Shown piece by piece: positions 51,568 through 61,310 of a stretch of DNA of 64,000 nt. The position numbers were made by a program, and so were the translations under genes. The stretch lies in NCBI GenBank assembly GCA_050633465.1, contig JBOEGO010000012.1:124001-188000 (forward strand). Direction: 5' to 3'. Position 1 is the stretch's first letter. Every line of letters begins with the position of its first letter. The notes beneath the pieces were generated by a model, which saw only the letters and a list, made by a program, of their open reading frames with translations, was not told the origin of the DNA and did not search any database. Source of the DNA: UBA3069 sp050633465. GTDB taxonomy: Bacteria > Pseudomonadota > Alphaproteobacteria > Rhodobacterales > Rhodobacteraceae.

Positions 51568-52794
51568 ATGTCCGCGCCCAAGAAAGTCGTGCTGGCCTAT
51601 TCCGGCGGCCTTGATACATCGATCATCCTGAAATGGTTGCAAACGGAATATGGCTGCGAGGTTGTCACCTTTACCGCCGATCTGGGCCAAGGCGAGGAGC
51701 TGGAACCGGCACGTAAAAAAGCCGAATTGATGGGCATCAAACCGGAAAACATCTATATCGAAGATGTGCGCGAGGAATTCGTGCGCGACTTCGTGTTCCC
51801 GATGTTCCGCGCTAACGCCTTGTATGAAGGGCTTTATTTGCTGGGCACGTCGATTGCGCGGCCCCTGATTTCGAAACGTCTGGTGGAAATCGCCGCCGAA
51901 ACCGGTGCCGATGCCGTTTCACATGGCGCGACCGGCAAGGGCAATGATCAGGTGCGGTTTGAATTGAGCGCATACGCCCTGAACCCCGATATCAAGGTGA
52001 TCGCACCCTGGCGTGAATGGGACCTGTCGAGCCGGACCAAACTGCTTGATTTTGCAGAGAAAAACCAGATTCCGATCGCCAAGGACAAACGTGGTGAAGC
52101 GCCGTTTTCGGTGGACGCAAACCTGTTGCACACCTCGTCCGAGGGCAAGGTTTTGGAAGACCCCGCCGAAATGGCGCCGGATTATGTTTTCCAGCGCACC
52201 GTGAAGCCCGAGGATGCGCCCGACACGCCCGAACTGGTTGAAATCACGTTCGAAAAAGGTGATGCGGTTGCCATCAATGGCGAGGATATGAGCCCCGCCA
52301 CGATCCTGACCAAGCTGAACGAACTGGGCGGCAAACACGGGATTGGACGCCTGGATTTTGTGGAAAACCGGTTTGTCGGCATGAAATCCCGCGGGATATA
52401 CGAAACGCCCGGCGGCACCGTGTTGCTGGAGGCACACCGCGGGATCGAGCAGATCACGCTGGATTCCGGTGCTGGCCATCTGAAAGACAGCATCATGCCG
52501 CGCTACGCCGAGCTGATCTATAACGGGTTCTGGTTCAGCCCCGAACGCGAGATGTTGCAGGCATTGATCGACAAATCCCAAGATCATGTGTCGGGCACCG
52601 TGCGTTTGAAACTGTATAAGGGCGCAGCAACCACCGTTGGCCGCTGGTCTGATCATTCGCTGTATAGCGAAGCGCATGTGACATTCGAGGATGACGCGGG
52701 CGCCTATGACCAGAAAGATGCCGCCGGATTCATCCAGTTGAATGCCCTACGGCTGAAGCTGTTGGCCGCGCGGAATCGTCGCCTGAAAGGGTGA
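51568..52794 (+). CDS. argG: Argininosuccinate synthase
   Basis: 408 residues. The ATP-binding loop is VVLAYSGGLDTSIILKWLQ (7-25), and SHGATGKGNDQVRFE lies near 117-131. It joins citrulline and aspartate using ATP, the second-last step of arginine synthesis. AAAGGAATTTCCTGCA precedes ATG 51568. It appears to be a single-gene transcript, with a terminator 68 bases after the stop. argJ at 25828 is the other arginine gene in the window. Confidence 0.98.
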   Translation: MSAPKKVVLAYSGGLDTSIILKWLQTEYGCEVVTFTADLGQGEELEPARKKAELMGIKPENIYIEDVREEFVRDFVFPMFRANALYEGLYLLGTSIARPLISKRLVEIAAETGADAVSHGATGKGNDQVRFELSAYALNPDIKVIAPWREWDLSSRTKLLDFAEKNQIPIAKDKRGEAPFSVDANLLHTSSEGKVLEDPAEMAPDYVFQRTVKPEDAPDTPELVEITFEKGDAVAINGEDMSPATILTKLNELGGKHGIGRLDFVENRFVGMKSRGIYETPGGTVLLEAHRGIEQITLDSGAGHLKDSIMPRYAELIYNGFWFSPEREMLQALIDKSQDHVSGTVRLKLYKGAATTVGRWSDHSLYSEAHVTFEDDAGAYDQKDAAGFIQLNALRLKLLAARNRRLKG

Positions 52795-52861
52795 TCCGCC
52801 GGATCGTATGAAACGCCCCCGGATTCGTATGAATCGTATAAAACGGGGGGTCAAATCCATG

Positions 52862-52894
52862 AAAACGGGCGCGGGGTAACCCTGCGCCCGTTTT
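52862..52894. terminator. Rho-independent terminator after argG
   Basis: AAAACGGGCGC (52862-52872) pairs with GCGCCCGTTTT (52884-52894) around an 11-base loop. Between it and argG are three copies of CGTATGAA or CGTATAAA (from 52805) and a C5/G6 pair that may form a second weaker hairpin. Confidence 0.85.
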
Positions 52895-52985
52895 CGTATT
52901 TTCCTCACGCCGTGTCACCCTTGCGTGAGGGGGATTGGCGGGTTTGCGGATCGGGCGCATGGTGTCGGCAACAGGAGGATGAACC

Positions 52986-53624
52986 ATGCGTGATGTGAAA
53001 ACTTGGGTGCTGGCCGGATTGATCGGGGTCGGCGCGTTTTTGGCAAACGGGGCCAAGGCCGATGTGCTGACCGTGGCGGGCGGCTGTTTCTGGTGCGTCG
53101 AGGCGGATTTTGAAAAACTGCCCGGCGTGCGCGGCGTGGTGTCGGGATACACCGGCGGCACGGTCGATAATCCGACCTATAAACAGGTAACGCGCGGCGG
53201 CACCGGACATTACGAGGCAGTGCAGATTGATTTCAACCCCGCCAGGATCAGCCGCGAGGTGTTGCTGGAAAAATTCCTGCGCTCGGTCGATCCAACCGAT
53301 GCGGGCGGGCAGTTTTGCGACCGTGGCGACAGCTATCGCACCGCGATTTTCGTGTCTAACGCAGGGGAAAAGGCCGCAGCAGAGGCCGCGATAAGCAAGG
53401 CACAGGGCGCATTGGGCAAGAAAGTTGTAACGCCGATTTTGAAAGCGGCCAGATTTTATCCGGCAGAGGATTACCATCAGGATTACTACAAAGGTAAAAA
53501 TCTGGTGGTGACGCGGTTCGGGCCGATAAAGCAATCGAAAGCCTATAAAAAATACCGCGATGCCTGCGGACGGGATGCGCGCGTCAAGCAATTATGGGGC
53601 AATGCCGCCGCCTTTGTTAACTAA
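52986..53624 (+). CDS. msrA: Peptide-methionine (S)-S-oxide reductase with signal peptide
   Basis: 212 residues. The catalytic Cys34 is in VAGGCFWCVEADFEKLPGV, just after a signal peptide (MRDVKTWVLAGLIGVGAFLA, cut near AKA), so the enzyme is likely exported and repairs oxidised methionines in the periplasm. YTGGTVDNPTYKQV and HYEAVQIDFNP are standard MsrA parts. AGGAGGATGAACC precedes ATG 52986. It overlaps the convergent ribokinase gene by 8 bases. Confidence 0.95.
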   Translation: MRDVKTWVLAGLIGVGAFLANGAKADVLTVAGGCFWCVEADFEKLPGVRGVVSGYTGGTVDNPTYKQVTRGGTGHYEAVQIDFNPARISREVLLEKFLRSVDPTDAGGQFCDRGDSYRTAIFVSNAGEKAAAEAAISKAQGALGKKVVTPILKAARFYPAEDYHQDYYKGKNLVVTRFGPIKQSKAYKKYRDACGRDARVKQLWGNAAAFVN

Positions 53625-54474
53625 GAAATGTGTCGACTTCACCAGCAGAGGGCATGGCGGCGGCTGTGCCCTTTCGCGTGACTTGAACGGCCGATGCGGC
53701 GGCGGCGCGGCGCATGGCATCGGGGATTTTTAGACCCTGATCCAGCCCGGCAGCCAGATTTCCGATGAAACAATCGCCCGCGCCAGTGGTATCAACTGGC
53801 GTGACGGAAAAGGCAGGTTGTTCATGGGTTTGGCCGTTTTGACCATGCCAAACCGCGCCCTTGGCCCCGTGAGTAATTAACCTTTCGGGCAATGCGATCT
53901 GGCCCAGGGCGAATTCCAGCTGCGCGGCTTCGCCTTCGTTCATCACAATCATGTCGATGTGGGGCAGGATGCGTTTGACGGCATCGGCATCAAAGGGCGC
54001 AGCGGAATAGATCACGCGCATGTCACGGGTTTGGGCGATTTTTGCAGCCTCGACCGTGAGGTTGGTTTCGTTTTGCAGCAGCAGGATATCACCCGCAACA
54101 GCATCGGAAAGGGCAGTTTTAAGGCGGGTTAGAGACTGTTTTTCGTTTGCGCCCGGATAGATGACAATGGCGTTTTCACCATGTGGGTCGATGTTGATAA
54201 TCGCATGGGCGGTAGGGGTTTCGATCTGCGCAATATGGGTGCAATCAACGCCAAAGCTGCGCAACATTTTCAGCAGCGGATCGGAATCGGGGCCGATGCA
54301 ACCAATGTGAACCACAGTCGCGCCAGCCAGCGCGGCGGCGACAGATTGGTTGGCACCCTTTCCACCCAGACCCGTCGCATAGCCGTTTGCCGCCAGCGTT
54401 TCACCCGCCGCAGGCAGGTGCGGCACATCATAAAAATGATCGACGTTAACCGAACCGAGGTTGAAAATGCTCAT
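53617..54474 (-). CDS. Ribokinase-like carbohydrate kinase (PfkB family)
   Basis: 285 residues. The N-terminal sugar-binding motif GLGGKGANQSVAAALAG is near 35-51 and the catalytic Asp234 is in DTTGAGDCFIGN, both typical of ribokinase. NVDHFYDVPHLPAAGETL near 10 matches the ribokinase lid. It phosphorylates a sugar or nucleoside at a hydroxymethyl group. No ribose transporter is near, so the substrate could also be another pentose or a nucleoside. It is 17 bases after maeB on the same strand and probably shares its transcript. Confidence 0.9.
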   Translation of the reverse strand: MSIFNLGSVNVDHFYDVPHLPAAGETLAANGYATGLGGKGANQSVAAALAGATVVHIGCIGPDSDPLLKMLRSFGVDCTHIAQIETPTAHAIINIDPHGENAIVIYPGANEKQSLTRLKTALSDAVAGDILLLQNETNLTVEAAKIAQTRDMRVIYSAAPFDADAVKRILPHIDMIVMNEGEAAQLEFALGQIALPERLITHGAKGAVWHGQNGQTHEQPAFSVTPVDTTGAGDCFIGNLAAGLDQGLKIPDAMRRAAAASAVQVTRKGTAAAMPSAGEVDTFLS

Positions 54475-54491
54475 GCTGTTCCCCTGCGGGA

Positions 54492-56747
54492 TCAGCCCAT
54501 TTTACAGGCCGCGATCACCGCCATGTTAAGAATATCATTCACCGTGGAGGTAGAGGAGCAAATTTGAATCGACTTGTCCACGCCCGCAAGGATGGGGCCG
54601 ATCACAGTTGCGCCGCCCATTTCCTGCATCAGTTTGACCGAAATCGAGGCCGAATGCCGCGCCGGAACCACCAGAATGTTGGCCGGTCCAGTCAGGCGTT
54701 GGAACGGATAATTTGCCTGAGCGCGTGGGTTCAGGGCGACATCAACGGTCATCTCGCCCTCGTATTCAAAGGTGACGCCGCGCTGTTCCAACACCTGCGG
54801 CGCAAGGTGCATTTTGTGGGCGCGTTCCGACACGGGATAGCCGAACGTGGAGAAGGACACAAAGGCAACGCGCGGATCCAGACCCAGATGCGACGCGACG
54901 CCCGCGGCGCGTTCGGCGATATTGGCCAGGTCCTGTTCATCGGGCCATTCATGCACAAGCGTGTCACCGATCAGCACGATCCGGCCCTTGTGCAACAGCG
55001 CGGTCACACCCGCCGCACCGTGTTTGGCATCGGCGTCAAAGACGTGGTTTATCAGCTCCATCACGTGGGCGGATTTGCGGGTCGCGCCGGTGACAAGCCC
55101 GTCGCCATGGCCATGCGCCAGCATCAAAGCAGAAAAAACATGGCGGTCGCGGGCGGCAAGGCGATGGATATCATGACGGTCGTGGCCCTTGCGTTGCAGC
55201 CGTTCGTAGAGGAATTCCTTGTAGGTATCGAGGTGTCGGGTGTTGGCGGCGTTAACCACTTCGAGTTCGCGCACGGCATCGCCAAGCCCTGCTGATTCGA
55301 GCTTTTCTTTGACGTCTGCCTCGCGCCCTACGACGATGGCCTTGCCCAGACCCGAGCGTTGATATTGCACGGCGGCGCGCAGCACGCGCACATCGTCGCC
55401 TTCGGCAAAAATCATGCGGGCCTGCGCGGCGCGGGCGCGGGCATGGATGCCGCGCAGAATGGATGCTGTCGGGTCCATCCGCGATTTCAGCGACAGTTCG
55501 TAGGCGTCCATATCAATGATCGGGCGACGGGCCGCGCCGGTTTCCATACAGGCCTTGGCGACGGCGGGGGGAATGCGGTGAATCAGGCGCGGATCGAAGG
55601 GCGTGGGGATAATATAATCGCGCCCGAAGGACAGTTTGCGACCATAGGCCATCGCGACTTCGTCTGGCACATCCTCGCGCGCGAGTTCGGCCAATGCCTC
55701 GGCGCAGGCGATTTTCATTTCGTCATTGATGGCGCGGGCGTGGACATCCAGCGCACCACGGAACAGGTAGGGGAAACCCAATACGTTGTTGACTTGATTG
55801 GGATAATCGGAGCGACCCGTGGCAACGATTGCATCGGCGCGCACCTCGTGTGCCTCTTCGGGGGTGATTTCGGGATCGGGGTTGGCCATGGCGAAAATGA
55901 CCGGATTGTCAGCCATGGAGCGCACCATTTCCTGCGTCACCGCGCCCTTGACCGACACGCCAAGGAACACGTCGGCACCGTTCATTGCCTCTTCGAGGGA
56001 GCGGTCATTTGTCTGGGCGGCATGGGCCGATTTCCACTGGTTCATGCCCTCGGCGCGGCCCTGGTAAATCACGCCCTTGGTGTCACAAAGGATGCAATTG
56101 TCGTGCTGCGCGCCCATGCGTTTGACCAGTTCAATACAGGCGATGCCCGCAGCGCCGGCACCGTTCACGACGATCTTTACGTCTTCGATTTTCTTGCCCG
56201 AAATATGCAGCGCATTGATCAGCCCGGCGGCGCAGATCACGGCGGTGCCGTGCTGGTCATCGTGGAAAACGGGGATGTCCATTTCCTCTTTCAGCTTCTG
56301 TTCGATGATGAAGCATTCAGGGGCTTTGATGTCCTCAAGGTTAATGCCGCCAAAGGTCGGACCCATCAGGCGCACGGCGTTGATGATCTGGTCAGCGTCC
56401 TCTGTGTCCAACTCGATATCAATGGAGTTCACGTCGGCGAAACGCTTGAACAGGACGGCCTTGCCCTCCATCACCGGTTTGGAGGCCAGCGCGCCCAGAT
56501 TGCCCAAACCCAAGACCGCCGTGCCGTTCGAAACCACCGCCACAAGGTTGCCCTTGTTGGTGTAATCATAGGCGGTTTCGGGGTTGTCAAAGATCGCCTC
56601 GCAGGGGACGGCAACGCCGGGGGAATAGGCCAGCGACAGGTCGCGCTGCGTTGTCATCGGAACCGTGGCCGCAATTTCGAACTTGCCCGGGGTGGGTTCC
56701 AGATGGAACGACAGGGCTTCTTCCCGGGTGACTTTCGATTTCGACAT
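54492..56747 (-). CDS. maeB: NADP-dependent malic enzyme with phosphotransacetylase-like domain
   Basis: 751 residues. The first 420 form the malic enzyme: TQRDLSLAYSPGVAVPCEAI near 32, VFHDDQHGTAVICAAGLINA near 160 with the catalytic and metal ligands, and NAD(P) loop VNGAGAAGIACIEL near 194. The last 320 residues resemble phosphate acetyltransferase but usually serve regulation by acetyl-CoA in this enzyme class. It turns malate to pyruvate plus CO2 and NADPH. GGAG lies 11 bases before ATG 56747. It diverges from mutS. Confidence 0.96.
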   Translation of the reverse strand: MSKSKVTREEALSFHLEPTPGKFEIAATVPMTTQRDLSLAYSPGVAVPCEAIFDNPETAYDYTNKGNLVAVVSNGTAVLGLGNLGALASKPVMEGKAVLFKRFADVNSIDIELDTEDADQIINAVRLMGPTFGGINLEDIKAPECFIIEQKLKEEMDIPVFHDDQHGTAVICAAGLINALHISGKKIEDVKIVVNGAGAAGIACIELVKRMGAQHDNCILCDTKGVIYQGRAEGMNQWKSAHAAQTNDRSLEEAMNGADVFLGVSVKGAVTQEMVRSMADNPVIFAMANPDPEITPEEAHEVRADAIVATGRSDYPNQVNNVLGFPYLFRGALDVHARAINDEMKIACAEALAELAREDVPDEVAMAYGRKLSFGRDYIIPTPFDPRLIHRIPPAVAKACMETGAARRPIIDMDAYELSLKSRMDPTASILRGIHARARAAQARMIFAEGDDVRVLRAAVQYQRSGLGKAIVVGREADVKEKLESAGLGDAVRELEVVNAANTRHLDTYKEFLYERLQRKGHDRHDIHRLAARDRHVFSALMLAHGHGDGLVTGATRKSAHVMELINHVFDADAKHGAAGVTALLHKGRIVLIGDTLVHEWPDEQDLANIAERAAGVASHLGLDPRVAFVSFSTFGYPVSERAHKMHLAPQVLEQRGVTFEYEGEMTVDVALNPRAQANYPFQRLTGPANILVVPARHSASISVKLMQEMGGATVIGPILAGVDKSIQICSSTSTVNDILNMAVIAACKMG

Positions 56748-56868
56748 TTTGCGGACTCCTCCTTGGGTTCAAGCCTCATACATGGGGAATGTGTCAGGCT
56801 CAACTGCGTTGGTTTTCACCTTTCGTGCCGGGGCGCGGGTTTGTATGGTCGCGGCGGTGACAAGGGGG

Positions 56869-59511
56869 ATGCACGTGAGCGCGACGGTAACACCAATGAT
56901 GGCCCAGTATCTGGAGTTGAAAGCGCAGTATCAGGATGCGCTGCTGTTCTATCGGATGGGCGATTTTTATGAAATGTTTTTCGATGATGCCGTGGCTGCG
57001 GCCGAGGCATTGGACATTGCGTTAACCAAACGCGGCAAACATCTGGAGCAGGATATACCGATGTGCGGCGTGCCCGTTCATGCCGCCGAGGGCTATTTGT
57101 TAACGCTGATCCGCAAGGGGTTTCGCGTGGCCGTATGCGAGCAAATGGAAAACCCCGCCGAGGCCAAAAAACGCGGGTCGAAATCGGTGGTGAAACGCGA
57201 TGTCGTGCGGTTGGTGACGCCCGGCACATTGACTGAGGAATCCCTGCTGGAGGCGCGGCGGCACAATTACCTGTGCGCCTATGCCACAGTGCGCGATGAG
57301 GGCGCGCTGGCATGGGTCGATATATCGACCGGCGCCTTTCACGCGATGGAATTACCGCCCGTGCGATTGGGGCCTGAACTGTCACGGCTGGCCCCGTCCG
57401 AAGTGATCATGAATGAGGCGTCAGAGGCGGATTACGCCGGTTTAGTGACTGAAATGGGCGCAGCGATCACCGGATTGGGGCGCGCCGCCTTTGATTCCAC
57501 GGCGGGTGAAAAACGCCTGTGCGCGCTGTTCGGTGTTGGGTCGCTGGAGGCATATGGCAATTTCACCCGCGCCGAGGTGTCGGCCATGGGTGCCGTGGTT
57601 GAATATCTGGAAATCACGCAAAAGGGCAAACTGCCGCTGTTGCGCCCGCCAATGCGGGAATCCACGGGGCGGTTGATGCAGATCGACGCGGCAACGCGGC
57701 GCAATCTGGAACTGACCCATGCGTTGAACGGCGGGCGCGCCGGATCACTGTTGCACGCGATTGACCGGACTGTCACCGCAGGGGGCGGGAGGCTGTTGGA
57801 GCGGCGGCTTTCATCGCCCTCGCGCGTGTTGGATGTGGTGCAGGATCGGCTGGATGCGGTGGATTTTGCGGTGGAACAGGGTCGAATTACGGCAGATCTG
57901 CGTGAAGGCCTGCGCAATGTGCCGGACCTGGATCGGGCGCTGTCTCGGCTGGGGTTGGACCGTGGCGGGCCGCGTGATCTGGCGGGCATTCGCAACGGTT
58001 TGGAACAGGCCGCACAGATTTCACAGTCGTTGGCGGACGCCAAGCTGCCAAGCCTGCTGGCTGAAGCGGCAGAAAACCTGACCGGCCATGACGCGCTGCT
58101 GGATCTGCTGGGCGAGGCATTGATTGCAGAACCGCCGCTGCTGGCACGCGATGGCGGGTTCATCGCCGAAGGATACGACGAAGAGCTGGACGAAATGCGC
58201 CAGCTGCGCGACGAAGGGCGCGGCGTGATTGCGAAAATGCAGGCGGAATATCAATCGCTTAGCGGTATCAGCACGCTGAAGATCAAGCATAACAATGTGC
58301 TGGGATATTTTGTCGAGGTCACAGCAACCCACGCCGATAAAATGCTATCAGAACCGCTGAACGAGACATTCAAACACCGCCAAACCACAGCGAACCAAGT
58401 GCGATTCACCACCGTGCCGCTATCGGAAATGGAAACCCGCATTTTGAACGCGGGCGGCAGGGCGCTGGACATCGAAAAGCGGCTCTATGACGCCTTAAAA
58501 GCGCAAATTCTACAGGTCGCGGCAGAGGTTGCAGGCACCGCGCGGGCGCTGTCGGAACTGGACCTTGCCACCGCTTTGGCTGATTTGTCCAAGGGCGAAA
58601 ACTGGTGCAGACCCGAGGTGGACAATTCCCGCAAACTGCTGATCAGCGGCGGGCGGCATCCGATTGTGGAACAAAGCCTGCGCAAATCGGGGCAGGGACC
58701 GTTCATCGCAAATGACGCGGAACTGGGCGATGGCACCGATATATGGCTGCTGACCGGCCCGAACATGGCGGGTAAATCAACCTATCTGCGGCAAAATGCA
58801 CTGATCGCGCTGCTGGCACAAATGGGCAGCCATGTGCCCGCCACCCGTGCCGAAATCGGACTGGTCAGCCAGTTGTTCAGCCGCGTTGGCGCGTCCGACG
58901 ATCTGGCACGGGGGCGATCGACATTTATGGTGGAAATGGTGGAAACAGCGGCGATTTTAAATCAGGCTGACGCCCATGCCCTTGTTATTCTTGATGAAAT
59001 CGGGCGTGGCACCGCCACCTATGACGGATTGTCCATTGCATGGGCTACGCTGGAACACCTGCATGATATCAATGGCTGCCGCGCATTATTTGCAACGCAT
59101 TATCACGAAATGACCAGCCTTGCGGGGAAACTGAACCGCGTCGACAACGCCACCGTCACCGTGCGCGAACATGATGGCGATGTGATTTTTCTGCACGAGG
59201 TGCGCAAAGGCGCGGCGGATCGCAGTTACGGGGTGCAGGTCGCGAAATTGGCGGGCCTGCCCGATGCCGTGGTCGCCCGCGCCCGCGTGGTGCTGGATGC
59301 GCTGGAAAAGGGCGAACGCGAAGGCGCAGCCAACCCCAAGGCGCTGATTGACGACCTGCCGCTGTTCGCCGCAATCCCACCCGCACCGCCCGCTGCCGCG
59401 CCCAAGGATTCGGCGGTGGAGATGCGGCTAAAGGACATTTCGCCGGATGAGCTGACCCCGCGTGAGGCCCTGCAACTGATGTATGAATTAAAAGAGGCGG
59501 CCCGCAGTTAA
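56869..59511 (+). CDS. mutS: DNA mismatch repair protein MutS
   Basis: 880 residues from ATG 56869 (MHVSATVTPMMAQY), chosen for AAGGGGG 1-2 bases upstream and family length; the frame is open upstream across the maeB start. The mismatch-binding FYRMGDFYEMFFDDA is near 24-38. The ATPase has Walker A LLTGPNMAGKSTYLRQ near 627-642, then ARGRSTFMVEMVETA, VILDEIGRGTATYDG and ATHYHEM. It recognises mismatched bases and recruits MutL. It is convergent with grpE. Confidence 0.98.
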   Translation: MHVSATVTPMMAQYLELKAQYQDALLFYRMGDFYEMFFDDAVAAAEALDIALTKRGKHLEQDIPMCGVPVHAAEGYLLTLIRKGFRVAVCEQMENPAEAKKRGSKSVVKRDVVRLVTPGTLTEESLLEARRHNYLCAYATVRDEGALAWVDISTGAFHAMELPPVRLGPELSRLAPSEVIMNEASEADYAGLVTEMGAAITGLGRAAFDSTAGEKRLCALFGVGSLEAYGNFTRAEVSAMGAVVEYLEITQKGKLPLLRPPMRESTGRLMQIDAATRRNLELTHALNGGRAGSLLHAIDRTVTAGGGRLLERRLSSPSRVLDVVQDRLDAVDFAVEQGRITADLREGLRNVPDLDRALSRLGLDRGGPRDLAGIRNGLEQAAQISQSLADAKLPSLLAEAAENLTGHDALLDLLGEALIAEPPLLARDGGFIAEGYDEELDEMRQLRDEGRGVIAKMQAEYQSLSGISTLKIKHNNVLGYFVEVTATHADKMLSEPLNETFKHRQTTANQVRFTTVPLSEMETRILNAGGRALDIEKRLYDALKAQILQVAAEVAGTARALSELDLATALADLSKGENWCRPEVDNSRKLLISGGRHPIVEQSLRKSGQGPFIANDAELGDGTDIWLLTGPNMAGKSTYLRQNALIALLAQMGSHVPATRAEIGLVSQLFSRVGASDDLARGRSTFMVEMVETAAILNQADAHALVILDEIGRGTATYDGLSIAWATLEHLHDINGCRALFATHYHEMTSLAGKLNRVDNATVTVREHDGDVIFLHEVRKGAADRSYGVQVAKLAGLPDAVVARARVVLDALEKGEREGAANPKALIDDLPLFAAIPPAPPAAAPKDSAVEMRLKDISPDELTPREALQLMYELKEAARS

Positions 59512-59560
59512 GCGCGCCGCCTTTGGCTTTTTCTTGGTAAAAATACTCTCGCCGAAGGCG

Positions 59561-60121
59561 TTACGCCGGTGTCGACGAAACGCCCACCTGCGCGGGGCGC
59601 AGCAAACGGTCGTGCAGCATGAAACCCTCGGCTGACACCTGAATGATGTCGCCCGCTTTGGTGCCGGGAACGGGGGCTTCGAACATTGCCTCGTGCTGTT
59701 GCGGATCAAACGCATCGCCAACCTGCGGCGAAATCACCACGATGCCATGTTTTGAAAACACATTGCGCAATTCGCGCAGGGTCAATTCGACCCCTTCCAG
59801 CAGCGACCCAAAAGCGGCGCGTTGTTCATCGGTCACCGCCTCGAGCGCACGTTTCAGGTTGTCGTGAACCGGCAACATATCGCGGGCCAGTTTGGAGCCA
59901 CCGTAATTTTCCGCCTCGCGACGATCCTTTTCGGACCGTTTGCGGGCATTTTCGGCATCGGCCAGCGCTCGCATAAAGCGGTCTTTGTATTCGTCACGCT
60001 CGGCGCGCAATTCGTCCAATTCCAGCTCTGCGTCGGAAATCTCGTTCATTTCGTCGGCATATGCCTCTTCCTCTGCGGTGTCGATATCATCGAGAAAGTC
60101 GTCGTTCTTTGGCTCTGCCAT
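59561..60121 (-). CDS. grpE: GrpE, DnaK nucleotide-exchange factor
   Basis: 186 residues. A charged N-terminal coiled coil (about 10-70, DELRAERDEYKDRFMRALAD) is followed by NARKRSEKDRREAENYG and the C-terminal beta domain with AFDPQQHEAMFEAPVPGT and LLRPAQVGVS. It makes DnaK release ADP. It follows hrcA at 9 bases on the same strand, so hrcA-grpE is an operon as in many alphaproteobacteria. I saw no CIRCE site upstream. Confidence 0.97.
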   Translation of the reverse strand: MAEPKNDDFLDDIDTAEEEAYADEMNEISDAELELDELRAERDEYKDRFMRALADAENARKRSEKDRREAENYGGSKLARDMLPVHDNLKRALEAVTDEQRAAFGSLLEGVELTLRELRNVFSKHGIVVISPQVGDAFDPQQHEAMFEAPVPGTKAGDIIQVSAEGFMLHDRLLRPAQVGVSSTPA

Positions 60122-60130
60122 ATTTCACCT

Positions 60131-61198
60131 CTAACTGCGGTCGGAGATCAGTTTTCCGACCAGCTGTGCCGTATAGTCCACGATCGGAACGATGCGCCCG
60201 TAATTCAGCCGCGTCGGGCCGATCACGCCGACCGCTCCGACAATCTTGCGGTCAGCGTTCATATAAGGACTGACCACCAAAGAGGAACCCGAAAGTGAGA
60301 AAAGTTTGTTCTCGGATCCAATAAAAATGCGCACACCTTCGCCTTCCTCGGTCAATTCAAGGAAATTGGCGATGTCCTGCTTGCGTTCAAGGTCGTCAAA
60401 CAGGGTGCGGATGCGTTCCAGGTTTTCCTGATTGTCGTCACCGCCCAACAGATTCGAACGGCCACGCACGATCAAACGGTCGTTTCCGCCGCCTTCGCCC
60501 ATCCAGACGGCCAGCCCGCTGTCGACCAAATCACGCGACAGGGTGTCGATCTGTTGTTTGCGCGCCTCAATCTCGCGGCGGATCACAGTTTGCATGTCGG
60601 TCAGGGTGCGCCCTTCGACCAGCGCATTCAGGAAATTCGCCGCCTCGCGCATGGAAGACGGGGTTTGGCCAGCGGGCGGATGAAAGATGCGGTTTTCGAC
60701 ATGACCATCGGCGAACACCAACACGACCAGGGCGCGATCATGGCCAAGGCTGACGAATTCCAGATGCTTTATCGCCGCCTCGTGTTTTGGGGCAAGCACA
60801 AGGCTGGCGCCCTGCGTCACACCGGACAGCGCGGAACCCACCCTGTCTAACATACTGCCAACATTACCGGAATTGTTGCCAAGGGTTTCATCAATCTTGG
60901 CCCGGTCGGTGTCGTCCAGGTTCGACACCTCAAGCAGGCCATCGACAAACATGCGCAGGCCCATCTGGGTCGGCACCCGCCCGGCGGACACATGCGGTGA
61001 CCCGACAAGGCCCAGATATTCCAGATCCTGCATCACGTTACGAATGGTCGCGGCGGATACTTTTTCGCTCATCGTGCGGGTCAGCGACCGCGAGCCGACC
61101 GGATCACCGGACGCAAGGTATCCTTCGACCACGCGGCGAAACACCTCGCGCGAGCGGTCATTCATTTCGTCCAGTATCTGAGCTGCTTGGTTAATCAT
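60131..61198 (-). CDS. hrcA: HrcA heat-shock repressor
   Basis: 355 residues from ATG 61198 with AGGA at the right distance; ATG 61204 would sit on top of it. The N-terminal winged helix-turn-helix has VVEGYLASGDPVGSRSLTRT and VSAATIRNVMQDLEYLGLVGSPHVSAGRVPT (about 24-75), a hallmark of HrcA. It binds CIRCE operators of groE and dnaK genes. No CIRCE sequence is visible in its own promoter, so it may control distant genes. It diverges from rph, 112 bases apart. Confidence 0.96.
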   Translation of the reverse strand: MINQAAQILDEMNDRSREVFRRVVEGYLASGDPVGSRSLTRTMSEKVSAATIRNVMQDLEYLGLVGSPHVSAGRVPTQMGLRMFVDGLLEVSNLDDTDRAKIDETLGNNSGNVGSMLDRVGSALSGVTQGASLVLAPKHEAAIKHLEFVSLGHDRALVVLVFADGHVENRIFHPPAGQTPSSMREAANFLNALVEGRTLTDMQTVIRREIEARKQQIDTLSRDLVDSGLAVWMGEGGGNDRLIVRGRSNLLGGDDNQENLERIRTLFDDLERKQDIANFLELTEEGEGVRIFIGSENKLFSLSGSSLVVSPYMNADRKIVGAVGVIGPTRLNYGRIVPIVDYTAQLVGKLISDRS

Positions 61199-61310
61199 CG
61201 CCATCCTGTTCGGGCGGGCATTAAAGAGCATATAGAGCAAAGGTCAATCGGGCTTGCGTTCGGGCCTGCGCCCCTTGTATCCCGACCACATCAACAAAAA
61301 GGAAATACCA

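Noticed and set aside
51381..51614. 77-codon frame across the argG start
   Set aside because: Overlaps the certain argG start in another frame and has no ribosome site or recognisable domain.
55359..56972. 537-codon frame opposite maeB and running into mutS
   Set aside because: Shadow of maeB codon bias; no ribosome site or domain, and it conflicts with the supported mutS start.
61199..61310. CIRCE operator for HrcA
   Set aside because: No TTAGCACTC-N9-GAGTGCTAA-like repeat is visible between hrcA and rph.
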